A stretch of 64,000 bases of DNA from positions 1 to 64,000 of the forward strand of contig JAFEUB010001559.1 of NCBI GenBank assembly GCA_024529925.1. The letters are read 5' to 3'. Source of the DNA: Ophthalmolycus amberensis (Eukaryota; Chordata; Actinopteri; Perciformes; Zoarcidae). Position numbers and translations under genes: made by a program. Below the pieces are notes generated by a model. It was not told the DNA's origin and searched no databases. It saw only the letters and a list, made by a program, of their open reading frames with translations. Shown piece after piece: positions 46,874-57,785 of the stretch; the first letter of the stretch is position 1, and each line of letters begins with the position of its first letter.

Positions 46874-49800
46874 CTCTCGTTACCTTGGCACTGGTGATGG
46901 TGCCATAAGGAGCAAACTCCTTCCGGAGTCTCTCGTCGTCGATGCCATCGTCCAAGTTCTTCACGTACAGGTTCACCCCCTGGAACCAGAGACGGGGAAG
47001 AAATGCAACCGTTTCCTCTGTCCTTTTCATGTGCAGTTTAACGTTCCATTACATTTCACAAAGTCCACATCTGACTGCGAGTTTATTTAATACATAATAA
47101 ACAGCTCCAGAATGTCTTCAGACGTTCACCTGGTAGCGCTGGATGCGATCCTGTTTGATCTGGTCAAACCTGCGCTTCAGCTCTCCCTGACGCTCCAGAC
47201 GCTTCTGAGCCCGACCGACGTAGAGGATCTTCCCGGTCATGTCCTTCCCGTTCATTCCATCAACGGCCTGAGAAACAAGGGCAGCATCAACGTGTACCTT
47301 TGTTCATCTGCAGTACTGAACAATACCGACTCCAATATAAGTGAGTATGTGTGTTACTGTTGCACCTACAGTTTACATGAATTATTAATAATCATAGTAT
47401 TTAGACATTTATATAACATATTATACGCTGTATTTCATGAGCGGGAGCAGAAAGACGGCGTGCCAAATTAAAAACGGATAAAGAGCAACACCAACACCAG
47501 ACTGGCTCGTTGTTCTCTGCCGATGCACTGAGTTGTCTGTAAACTATAAATCAAAGCTGCCGTAATGTCACTGTAATGAGTCTGGGTGCACACACTACCT
47601 TCTGAGCGTCCTCGTGGTTAGCGTAGTTTACGAAGCCAAATCCTCGTGAGCGGCCCCTCTCATCCTTCATCACCCGCACACTGAGAGTCCTCCCTGAGGG
47701 TTTGAGCACAAAACAGTCTAACTCAGAAGCAAAGTGTTCAAATGCGTTTGTAATCGCGCTACGGCGCCAAGCGCGAGCATGAACAAAGCTTTATACAACA
47801 TGTAATTCCAACTGTGGTTCCTATTAATTACCCAAACTGTGGCAGACCGCTGTGGTCAATATTAAGTACAATATCTCTGAGATGTAGTGGAGTAGAAGTA
47901 TGAAATGACATAACATGGAAATACTCAAGTGAAGTAGGTTACAAGTTATACTTAAGTAATTGAGGAGCTTAAATGTGCTTAGTTGCATTCCATCACTGCT
48001 AAAGCACAGAATTGTTTGAAAGAGCACCAAGATCTAGCCGTCACAGGCCTAGCTTTCATAGGCCTAGCCTCTTAATGTTGCTGTCAAAGTGCACCAGATT
48101 GATGCATTCAACCCATAAAAAGGTACAGCATTTGCTCCAGGGGGAGCATGCCCCCGGTCCACCCACCACAGTCTCCCAAGATCCCCTGGGAATCACTGCT
48201 GTGGCATTCAATCCATCACAGAGAAGTTCCCCAAACTGAGCAGGGGAGCAACACGCAAAGAATAACAAAAATGTGCTTTCTTACCAAATGCCGTAAAGAT
48301 TTCCTTGAGTTTCTCGTCAGTGTAGTCTTCACCGAAGTTTTTGATGTAGACGTTGGTGAACTTCATGGCTTTGGTGCCAAACTCCATCTCTCTCTCCTTC
48401 CGGGACTTAAAGTGTCCGACAAAGCTGCAGACAGAATCAAACCCACCGCCGACGGGACGACAAAGACGGGACAGGAAGAAAATAAGTTTATAAAAGTTAG
48501 TCTCTGGCTTCAGCATCAAAAAGACAACGCGTTAATGAGGACAAACAAGAACACAACATCAACATTTGTTTGACAAAAATGATTATTTCTGTAAATACTA
48601 TTCTCAGATGACAACATTTTAGATCAAATATGAATGTTTCTCCTCCGATCATGAATGAGAAACCTTCGCTGTATAGACATCATCACTTTCTGATCTTACT
48701 TTGTCTCTTTAGTTCTAAAATCACAGCACACACAAAGACAACAGACCTACACACATATCCTACTCATCCACTGACCTATGCAGGGACAACTGACATGTTT
48801 CCCCCAGAAAATGGGCCTTTGGGTTGACAATGCCAGATTCCAAATGTTTACCTGTCTTTTCACTGAGCAGGAAAACACGGAGAAGTCATCCAGTGTTAAT
48901 GTACAGCTTATATACATATATACATGTTCTGCACTACTCTTTGCCTCAACGTACTCGTCTTACCAACCTATTGGGATTGTTTTTAGTTTACTCACACTTT
49001 CCTATCGTTCAGCAGCATCCCGTTCATGGTGCCGATGGCCCGGTTTGCAGCCTCGTGGGTCTCAAAGTGAACAAATCCGTAACCTTTGGAGCCTCTCTCG
49101 TCACAAACGACCTACGAAGACAAACATGCAAATTACATCTCGCATTCTGAGTTACAAATGTGTCATCTTGCACTTGAGATGAGAATTGACAACATCTTGT
49201 TACCAAAACCTTTATCAACTGCACTCATCATCCAGATTCTTCAACAATTCCGGATACATTTTCTGTGATTCTGACAATTTTGGAACCGGTTCTCGATTCC
49301 CATCGTCACTGCAGCAGCTTTGTAACGGGAGCGTTGTCTGCTTCTGGTAGTGACTGTAGCAGCAATAAAGACCCTTTTCTGTTAGTGCTGATGAGGCACT
49401 TTTGTGGGCAGAGCGTCGGTGTGTTAAACATGTGCGTTGGTGCTGATGGCCGGTTTTGTTTTGTTTTGTACAAAAAAAGAATCTACGTTTTTGTCCTTGG
49501 TGGTCTGGTGTCTCTCTCCGCTGGAGTCTGAGCTGGAGGAGTTTCTAGTGGACCTGGTTGATGTCATCTGATTTTGCGCGAAGGTCCGCAGAAGGCTAAA
49601 CTATTAGCAACGTTTTCTCTCCGTCCCTGAAGCGCTTTGCCGATACTGTCGCTCTCTAGAGCGTCGGATCACAGTCCATCATCTCAGACGTACGAGGAGT
49701 CAATTCTCACATCCGACAAGACAGCAACACCACACTTCAGATGCGTTTACCTCCAGTCTTTCCTTTGTTGTGCCGCCAGCCAATACCGCGACATCAGCTG

Positions 49801-52308
49801 TAAAGGGTCTATTTGAATATCACTAACACAACAAATATATTAAATATACCGTATATATTTTGCTGTCCCTAATTTTGTACATGATAAAAGTCCAAGAATT
49901 GGTTCCCAATTTCTCAAAATGGCTGCCGACAGCCATCCTTACTGTGGAGCGCTGATTGTACTAGTCATCATGTTTTGGATTTAGTTAACAATATATTTTA
50001 CATGTTATGAGTTTATTGCTCTGATCATCAGTTATGTTTGTGTGATTTTGTATTCTTTTGCCACATCAGCGTATACTTTATATAATATGAATATGGTCAT
50101 GAGAGCCTTACTCATACACATCATGATGAAGACAAGTGGATCAACCACGCAGTCAGTAACCAAGAGGACGACCGAGGCCGCTTACCTTGCAGGACAGAAT
50201 ATTGCCAAAGGCTGAGAAGGTGTCATACAGCGCCTTGTTGTCAATCGACTCATCCATGTTCTTGATGAAGATGTTTCCCACACCGGACTTCCTGAGTCCC
50301 GGGTCACGCTGAGACCACATGATACGGATCGGCCGACCCTTGATAACGTCGTAGTTCATCGTATCCAGGGCGCACTCCGCTAAGATAATAACACAACAAT
50401 CACAAAGTTCTTTAGTCATAAACAGCATCTTCATTACAGTTGACATAAAGCAGCACTACTCATCATGCAAGACCATGTTTCTCAAAGCCAAGGATGCTTC
50501 CTTGGTAGGACGGGTCCTTCCTCGTCGGGTCCTGTCGAGGCTCTTTCTGTACAGTCGGACATCCGACGAGGGTGCCGTGTGCTTAAGAGATGGACGGGGT
50601 TTTTTTTTTGTTGTTTTTTACTTTATATATTTGGTAGGGACAGCGCACATTAATGAAACATTCGATCCACGCCTTCATCACCTCCAGAATCGACTACTGC
50701 AACATGTATTCTTTATGGCACATCATCCTAAATAAACTCCAGTACATCCAGAACTCTGCTGTTCACCCACTCCCACATCACCCCTGTTCTCCAGAATCTC
50801 CACTGGCCCCCCGTCCCACAACGGATCCAATACAAAGTCCTTCTCCTCACTCATAAAGCCCTCCACAATCAGGCCCCCTCCTACCTCACCGACCTGCTCC
50901 ACCACCACACTCCCTCCCGTCGGCTCCGCTCATCTGAAGCCAACCTCCTGTTCCTTCCACTCAGGACCAAGCACCGGACATGGGGCGACGGAGCCTTCTC
51001 CATAGCTGCCCCCTCCCTCTGGAACTCCCTCAACACATCAGAGACTGCACCGACCTTTCCATGTTTAAATCACAAACTCACCTTTTCAGAACTGCTTTTA
51101 ATGTGTGACCTTTATTGTGTTTTACAATTTTAGTGTATAGCTTTTTTTATATGATGATTTTAATGTAAAGTGTCTTTGAGTATTCTGAAAAGCGCTCTAT
51201 AAATAAAATGTATTAGTAATATTATTTATTCCAGTAAATGCGCCAAGAGGCTATTTTTCATCTGTGGTCGCAGAATACCAGATACTTTACTGAGAAAATT
51301 CAGTACAATAACATTTTCTAGTAGGAATATTGATTTTGCATTCCTCAAAACAATATTCAGTTTCAAAAGATGTAGGTCTTTTAAAAAAAATGTATGTATA
51401 TAAAACAGGGATTTTTACAATGATTTTAATTCATAAATGTACAAATGCTCTCCTCAATGACACCAGACTAAAACAGGAAAAAACACACTTCATTAAAACT
51501 CAACAAACATAATGAAACTCATCAGGCCGTGAAGATCTATGAGTGAAGATACAGCAACTGGAATAGCAATAAAAAAACTAATGTGGGTGGAGTGATGAGG
51601 TGAAATAACTGAACGTTTACCAACATATTTTCCATTTACAATTCAGGGGACAGGAAACACGCGGCGCACAGAGGATTGTGGGTGTTTTAGGAGCGCGTAG
51701 GATACACGCGTGTCCTTCAAAGTCTCCTAAACGAAGGACTCGGTCCTCAGTAGAATTGGAACGATCGTTCAGTGGGATTCAATGTTGTAGCATCGTTGAA
51801 ATTCAGTGGTTGAAGGATCCTTTCCTTTACTTTGAGAAACACCCTCAGTCACATTCCACTTCCTTTTACCAAAACAGAATAATCTGATTATCGTTACCCT
51901 ATCAGCTGATCCATTCGGAGTATCATCCCCACAAAATCATAACATAAAACCTTGTCTACATTTGATTTATCTTTTAATCCTTGTTTTAGGCCCATGCCTA
52001 TTTCTAGACCATTGCAGTGGATCCACAGTGGGTGACACGGTCCAGTGTATTACTTTGAGAAACATTCAAGTGTGTCGATTTAATTTATTGCATTTTTACA
52101 AAACGGGTACGTTACCATCCGCCGGTTGCTGGAAGTTAATGTAGGCGTATCCCAGAGATCTGCGGGTGATGATGTCACGGCACACACGGATGGACATGAT
52201 TGGTCCGGCAGGAGAGAACTTCTGGTAGAGCATGGCCTCCGTGACGTCGGGGTGCAGGTCGCCTACATACAGAGAGGCGAGGGGGTACGATGGTGGACTG
52301 CTGTTCAT
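43761..52308 (-). CDS. pabpc1l: Cytoplasmic poly(A)-binding protein 1-like, complete
   Basis: Binds mRNA poly(A) tails and supports translation and stability; in vertebrates PABPC1L (ePAB) works mainly in oocytes and early embryos. The 14 coding exons, in order on the minus strand, are 52308-52116, 50379-50186, 49111-48996, 48424-48285, 47693-47599, 47267-47130, 46979-46884, 46732-46472, 45644-45557, 45469-45350, 45277-45141, 45049-44941, 44851-44721 and 43823-43761. They total 1,881 nt and 626 residues with all phases closing. Four RRMs are seen (about 11-89 SLYVGDLHPDVTEAML; 99-175 NIFIKNMDESI and KGYGFVHF; 191-268 NVYIKNFGEDYTDEKL and RGFGFVNYA; 294-370 NLYVKNLDDGIDDERL and KGFGFVCF). A Pro/Gln/Arg-rich linker and a C-terminal MLLE domain follow (about 545-619, KITGMLLEIDNSELLHMLE), with an end of AKECSPKK that is shorter than in PABPC1. 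The start was chosen because MNSSPPSYPLASLYVG matches the family; an upstream in-frame ATG at 52329 would add 7 residues. Tandem with ywhab, as in human 20q13. The name rests on synteny plus the short tail; a pabpc1 paralogue is the alternative. Confidence 0.92.
43915..44020 (+). mobile_element. Fragment of the TTAGC-type MITE in a pabpc1l intron
   Basis: GCCAGGAGTCTTAGCTTAGC, then ATAACCACCGGAAACTG, then GTGACAAAGTCTGCCTAGCA, then CTAACTAACACC, resembles the core of the element at 26045-26345. Confidence 0.5.
44045..44190 (+). repeat. Fish interspersed repeat fragment
   Basis: TTGGACTTGTAAAGCGTCTT, then TCTAGTCTTCTGACCACTCA, is the 5' part of the family seen at 6788-7015. Confidence 0.5.
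45645..46471 (-). other. pabpc1l intron, no gene
   Basis: Intron with a G-run (45816-45831) and AT-rich sequence. An inverted ATCTTCATCATxx / xxATGATGAAGAT pair lies at about 46399-46437. Nothing else was recognised. Confidence 0.5.
46841..46872 (-). repeat. (CA)n on the sense strand, 11 bases after a pabpc1l 5' splice site
   Basis: The plus-strand GT run of 32 bases reads as CA in the pabpc1l transcript, immediately downstream of the donor at 46883, inside a 151-bp intron. Confidence 0.95.
47865..48000 (-). repeat. Inverse copy of the GTACTTTACTT-type repeat
   Basis: The reverse complement reads AGCAGTGATGGAATGCAACT, AAGTACAT/AAGCACAT-like words, TTAAGTATAACTTG, then ACTTCTACTCCACTACATCT. 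This is the same family as at 16550-16730. It sits in the 591-bp pabpc1l intron between 47694 and 48284. Confidence 0.55.
49112..50185 (-). other. pabpc1l intron, no gene recognised
   Basis: About 1.1 kb of intron with no exon-like sequence. No repeat family was identified with confidence. Confidence 0.5.
50600..51225 (+). mobile_element. LINE 3' end (L2/I-like) within a pabpc1l intron, antisense to the gene
   Basis: Translating the plus strand through indels gives AFITSRIDYCN, KLQYIQNSA, HWPPVPQRIQYKVLLLTHKA, APSYLTDLLHH, SRRLRSSEANLL and SLWNSLN. This is the classic ORF2 C-terminus of fish L2-like LINEs. It ends near 51215 with AAAGCGCTCTATAAATAAAA, typical of the 3' tail. The region just before (50600-50660, GGTAGGGACAGCGCACATTA) is another repeat terminus. 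The element is inactive. Confidence 0.75.
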
Positions 52309-54189
52309 CTTGGGTGACAGCTGGTTCAAGAAAGAAAGAATGTTGTGAGTATTAAATGAACAAGCTGAGACACAGACTATATCCTCTGAGGAGTCAGTTT
52401 ATTAGGTACACAGTTACATCCCATGCAAACCTCCACAAACAGCGTAGCAACAATTTCTACCTTTGTAGACTCATACATGTTGTCTAAAATCCACTATGAG
52501 CATCATGAGGCGAGTCAAACTGATTACCACCCCCCCCCCCTCTAGTCCGACCTTTGGAGCCTCAAATGAGGAACCAGCGACCGAAGCTGGTTTATTTTGT
52601 TGTTTTTTTGCAGCCACAGCACCTGTGGAGCTAAAAGGAATAAAAAGCGAAGAATTTTACATTATGATGTTTATATTCAGTAAAAATTTGTAATGGGTGA
52701 AGCTAACGTGTAACCTTATCATGATGTGTTCAAATGTAATCTGGTGAATGTTATTTTGAAGAGAAACCCGAATAAATAATGTTTGAAGTTTTCACAGCAA
52801 TATTAAATAGAAAGAGAGGGAATTATTATGGCCCGTCTACCTTAGATCTAAGCAGCTTATAATACATAACTAAAACTACTAATAACAGGATTCTTTTTAA
52901 GCAATAAAAATGTAATCTTTTATTTCCTTTTAATTTAAATTGTGTTTTTTTTTAATTGCAAATAATCACTATAGATGACTTTATCAAAGTCATAACAATT
53001 TACATTTTTTTGACAGTTTACACCGACATAAAACAAAAAATATTTCGGGAAGGTGCTGAAAAAATAAGTGTCTAGAGCCTTGTATACCAGCCGCAACATC
53101 AAAACAACATAACACATCTGTACTGGCTTATATAGCTCAACAATCGGCACTTGGCAAAAAAACAAACCATTCACCACATTTTTGTCAAAACCGTGATATG
53201 ATCCGAACCACCATGAGTTGCACCACAACTTGTTTATTTGGTCCATCACGTTTATTCCAACGAGGGTCAAACGTATTCTTTTTTTTAAACTGTATAAAGT
53301 TCAAATATTTAATATAAATATATTATATAAATATATATTATTATTAATAATATTATTTTAGCCAACTATGTGAACACAAACCATGTGTGGTTAAGAAAGT
53401 AAATATAAATTAAAAAATCGAGTATGCTAATTACCATGTCGAGAGAAGGGGCGTGGCTAAATGCTGGGGGGGATGAAAAGGTTCCGCGATCTAAAAAAAA
53501 ACAAAAAAAAAAACGCCCGACACAAATCAAACATTTAACTTTTAAACAAGTTTTATCAACTAATTCTGGCAGAACTTAAATAAAACAAATCAGGCCATGA
53601 CTACAGAAAGTGACAATATTAAAAAGGATCGTAAAACATTAACTGACTTGCTAGCAAAAAACACTTAAGCTAGCTGAAGTTAAAACGAGCTAAACTTTAA
53701 TGTCACAACTTTTCTTCGACCGCTTCACATTAAAAGTTAGTCGACATCGGCGGCAGTTGAGGCAACTCTCAATTTACAGAAAAACGATTAAAAATCGATT
53801 AAGATGACGGTTACTTACGGCTTTCTTAAATAGCTAATGCTGTCCGGATAACTGTTACTAGTCTCAGTGTAGCGGGTCGTTTCCACATGGACGGTGAGGT
53901 TGTTTTCGTTTAATTACGACCGTGGAACACCTGCAGCGCTCCCTCCGCGCGTAGTCGTTTCAATTAAGCTGTGAGAGGGCCAGAGAGGTTGACTGGCGTG
54001 ATCATTCCGCGATGAAAAGTAGTTCCCACATATCGAGGGCTAAAAATCTTATTTTTTCTTCCTAAATAAAAACACAGCCCATCCACAATTTAACACCAAA
54101 TCTCGGTGAATCCAAGCTGTCTTTATGAACTACTAAACCATATTAAATTTCCTTGTGAACAAAAAAAGAAGACGTAATTTGCCTGTTAT
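52309..54189 (-). other. pabpc1l upstream/5'UTR region and ywhab-pabpc1l spacer
   Basis: On the minus strand a splice acceptor (TTGAACCAG at about 52324) precedes the start codon, suggesting a separate non-coding first exon farther upstream. The AT-poor stretch near 53820-54010 is the most promoter-like. Positions 52700-53025 are a repeat copy annotated separately. Confidence 0.4.
52700..53025 (+). repeat. Unclassified interspersed repeat, copy 2
   Basis: Collinear with 8604-8910: ATGATGTGTTCAAATGTAAT, GAGAAACCCGAATAAATAAT, GTTTGAAGTTTTCACAGCAA, AGCAGCTTATAATACATAAC, and a TTTAATTT-rich end followed by GACAGTTTACACCGAC. Confidence 0.6.
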
Positions 54190-55969
54190 CTTAAACGAAA
54201 CTTTATTTCACTGAATGGTCTTTGACACTTTCCTATTTCTTACATGTATAGTGAAACTAGAATGGTTTTAAGATACATAAACACAAAGCTAGAATTACAC
54301 CAACCATTTGTTTATCTCCATTTCGTCATTGCTTTTTTTAGAGCTATTCTAAAATCTTCACAACCACGTGTGTGCACTGGGTAATAATAGACTGTTACAG
54401 AAGCAAATTTTTTTTTAGCCATAAGACTTGTCAGTAAAAACAAAGCATGTAGATACCCGATATACAGACAGGCTTCGTTCCACATTCACTAACTGCATTT
54501 TCATCAAGCATAATAATAAACTGACATGAAGTTTTTTTTTTTTTCCCCCCTCAACAGAAGATTATTTCAATTCATTGGAGCGTTGTCAGAGAAAACAGAC
54601 TGTCAGCTATAATGTGGAATGGTGTCTCTCAACTACAATATGTGGAATGTAGTGGTGATAAATGGTATTGTGACACTGAGCTTCTTTCCAAAAGTGATGA
54701 CTTGGGACTTTTTCCCAAATTTGCCCCCTTCAAAATAGACCTGATTTTTGAGGCGATCATTCACACCAGCTATCCTTAAAAAGCAGAGAGCTACACCTGG
54801 GTGGAAACTGACGTCAGGATGTAGCCATTTGAGTTGGTCTGGTCTCGCGCTTTCCCTTTGAGATTTCTAAAAACAAGCAGATGCTGCCACAGAGGCTGCA
54901 AGAGAAAGCCAGGCACAGATTTTTTTTGTGTTTTTTTTTGTTGGAGAAAACAACCGCTTTAAGAGGAATATTTTGCAAGCAGGGTTGATACAGTGTGGTC
55001 AGACATTTTTTTTTCAATTAACATCAATAAAAGGTTACTTTAGGTTTTACATACAGATGATAGTCAATCTTGCAAAATACATGGAACCACATTTACGCAC
55101 ATACAATTTTCATTGTACTGAGATCAAGCAGCACCTGAACAGTGAGTAAAACTACAATGACAATCCATACTAAAGTTAAAAAATAAAATAAAAAACAAAA
55201 AAAAACGGCGCACTGCCTTTCCGAAAGCCTAATAATGTGGAATGTCTGAACAAATCTAACATGACAATTTAAGGGGTCCCTTAAAACTTTGAAACTGTGA
55301 ATTTGTGAACATGATCAAGGAGCATTACACCAAGATGTCAGTGTCACAATACAGCCCACCTCCTTTCTGTATGAGCCCACAGCAGAATTGCAGTTGGTTG
55401 TTAATACAGGATTGTACGTGTGCCTGGAAATTCAAACACAAACACAAAAAAACAAATACGTTTTTGGGTTGTGAAGCAAATGGAACGCCTACCATCACAG
55501 TGTTTGGTGGAAATCAACTGCCAGTATAATTACCATACAATAAAACCTGTAAATATCATGATGAGGAATCACAAATAAGAAAGCAACAAAAAAAAATTAA
55601 AAGCACAACAAACTAGCTGGGACAAAGGGATTTGGAAGGACGATTAGAATTCAAAACAACCCCCCCTCCCACCCCCAGACCGCACACACACACACACTGT
55701 CATACCCTTTCACACTTGCTCTTTCACTACATACACGACGCCAACAAAAACAACAGCAACATGGACTCACTACTCAATACAACATGTTTCCACAAAGTGA
55801 CTGAATCTGCTAACTGAAAATCACCCTGTCACCTCACAGAGAACTGAGAGGGGTAAACTAGTTGGTCAGGAGCAATTCAGGCTGCTTGTCATACAGAAGT
55901 GGGAGGAGCTGATGGAGTGGAGGGGGATGTATATAAGCTGTCTGTGTTTAAGATAAGAGTGTAGGTGGA
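54190..55969 (-). other. ywhab: ywhab 3'UTR
   Basis: About 1.8 kb follow the ywhab stop on the minus strand, down to a poly(A) signal. A long 3'UTR is usual for vertebrate YWHAB. The stretch is AT-rich with a CA run at about 55683-55698 and several poly-T/A tracts. Confidence 0.55.
54202..54207 (-). terminator. ywhab: Candidate poly(A) signal, ywhab
   Basis: TTTATT on the plus strand (AATAAA in the transcript), 1.76 kb after the stop and about 320 bp before the putative pabpc1l promoter region. Confidence 0.5.
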
Positions 55970-57785
55970 TTAACAGTGCAATTCCATTAGTTTTCCCCAG
56001 TCTCCGGTCTCTGCCTCATCTGCCTGGTTTTCTGATGTCCACAGCTGGGAACAGAGACAGGGAGACGTTATAGTTTATAGTGTAGACTTTGAGTGAAACA
56101 CCGGGATCAATCAGGAGGGGGAAACAAAAACAGCCCGGGGCCGAAAACTCACGGTCAGGTTGTCCCTTAGTAGTTGCATGATCAGGGTGCTGTCTTTGTA
56201 AGAATCCTCGTTCAAAGTGTCGAGTTCAGCGATGGCGTCATCAAATGCCTAAAATACAAAGATTGCAAATTGTTATTTCAACTTTAATAATCCAGCAGCA
56301 TCCTGTAAACACTGTGTGGCACCGACTATGCAAAACAGAACATTTGTTTGAGCGAGTCAGCACTGAGCATTTCACTGAGCTGGATGGGTATTATCTTCGC
56401 AGGCACCTCTTCTCACCGATATCACTGATGCTCGGTAGATAGATACCAATGATGAAAATGTACCCACGGTTTCTGGCCATTTACGATGTTTGTGTTCAAT
56501 TCAAATTACAGTTAACGGTTTCAAAACTATAACATTAGGCTTCAGTTCATACCCCCTTAGCCAGAGCGCAAGCCTGGTCCGGGTTGTTGAGGATTTCATA
56601 GTAGAAGACTGAGAAGTTGAGGGCCAGGCCGAGCCGGATTGGGTGTGTTGGCTGCATCTCGCCCTTGCTGATGTCAAAAGCTTGCTGGTACGCCTGCTGG
56701 GAATTGTCCACTGTATCTTTAGGCAGAAAAGGGTGAACAAAAAATTAACCGTCACATGTTTAAAACACATTTTAAAGCAGTATTTTGTGGGCCACCTGGG
56801 GGCAGCACAACAAGCAAAAAACAATGGCATACTGTATTGTCAGACAGGGAGAAACACCATAATTTATTTGGAGAAATCTTTGTGTCTGCCTAACCTCCCT
56901 TTAGCTTTGTTTCAGTCACTACTATGTCCTGAGGAAAGTATGTGTCTGTAGGTGCTGAATGACTCCACTGTGTTCACTATATGTGGCCCAACTTAGACAG
57001 CTTGCCCTCTGTATGTCAACAACTGTCTGCTGTTGCTGGAAACAAAGTGGATAAGAGTTGTTGTGAGAGGGAATCAAACAATAAATTGTTGGGCTACATA
57101 GAGTTGAGAGGGACTGCACAGTAATGCTCTGTGGGACCCTTTCACATAGTTATTTGACCCATTGTTATTATATAATATTCATCAATGCAGCTTTAAGTAG
57201 ACTGTTACAGCACATATTCATAATATTGATCATGTCCTCACTTACCCTTCTTAGTATCCCCAGATGCAACCTCAGACAGGTATCTATAATAGTCGCCTTT
57301 CATTTTCAGATAGAACACCTTGCTCTCAGCAGCAGTTGCATTGCTAATGAGAAAGTTGTCCAGTAGCCCCTGAAAACAACAATTAAACAGCTCAGTTGTG
57401 TGTTAATCAGGCTCAATGACACACAAGCACTTTAGAAGTGTATGAATTTGGGTCTGTTTGTATTCGCCAAAAAATAAAAGAAATCCCTTACGAGCACATC
57501 GCGGCAGATTTCCTGCAGCTCGGCTTCAATCTTCTCCCGGTATTCGCGTGCCATCTGCTGCTTTTTGTCGTTGCCCTCGGTCTTCTGCTCGATGCTGGAG
57601 ATGACTCGCCAGGATGAGCGGCGTGCTCCCACCACGTTCTTGTAGGCGACGGAGAGAAGGTTGCGCTCCTCGTTTGACAGCTCGGCACCTTGCTCCGTCA
57701 CCGACTTCATGGCTGCAGCCATGTCATCATAGCGCTCAGCCTGCTCAGCGAGCTTGGCCTTCTGTACCAGGTCGTTCTTATCCAT
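55970..57785 (-). CDS. ywhab: 14-3-3 protein beta/alpha, with altered C-terminal tail
   Basis: Dimeric all-helical phosphoserine/threonine-peptide adaptor of the cytosol. The coding exons on the minus strand are 57785-57492, 57369-57246, 56716-56553, 56248-56153 and 56044-55970, totalling 753 nt and 250 residues. It starts MDKNDLVQKAKLAEQAERYD with the beta-type signature MAAAMKSVTEQGAELSNEER. Binding-groove residues are in VVGARRSSWRVISSIEQK and KGDYYRYLSEVA. Helices 8-9 are intact (AFDDAIAELDTLNEDSYKDS, TLIMQLLRDNLTLWTSENQA). After DEAETGD the frame reads WGKLMELHC* instead of the usual acidic GEN* end; removing one T (plus-strand A at about 55999) would restore GDGEN* with its stop at 55987-55989. 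Exon structure and the neighbouring pabpc1l match human 20q13. The a or b fish paralogue cannot be told. Confidence 0.95.
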
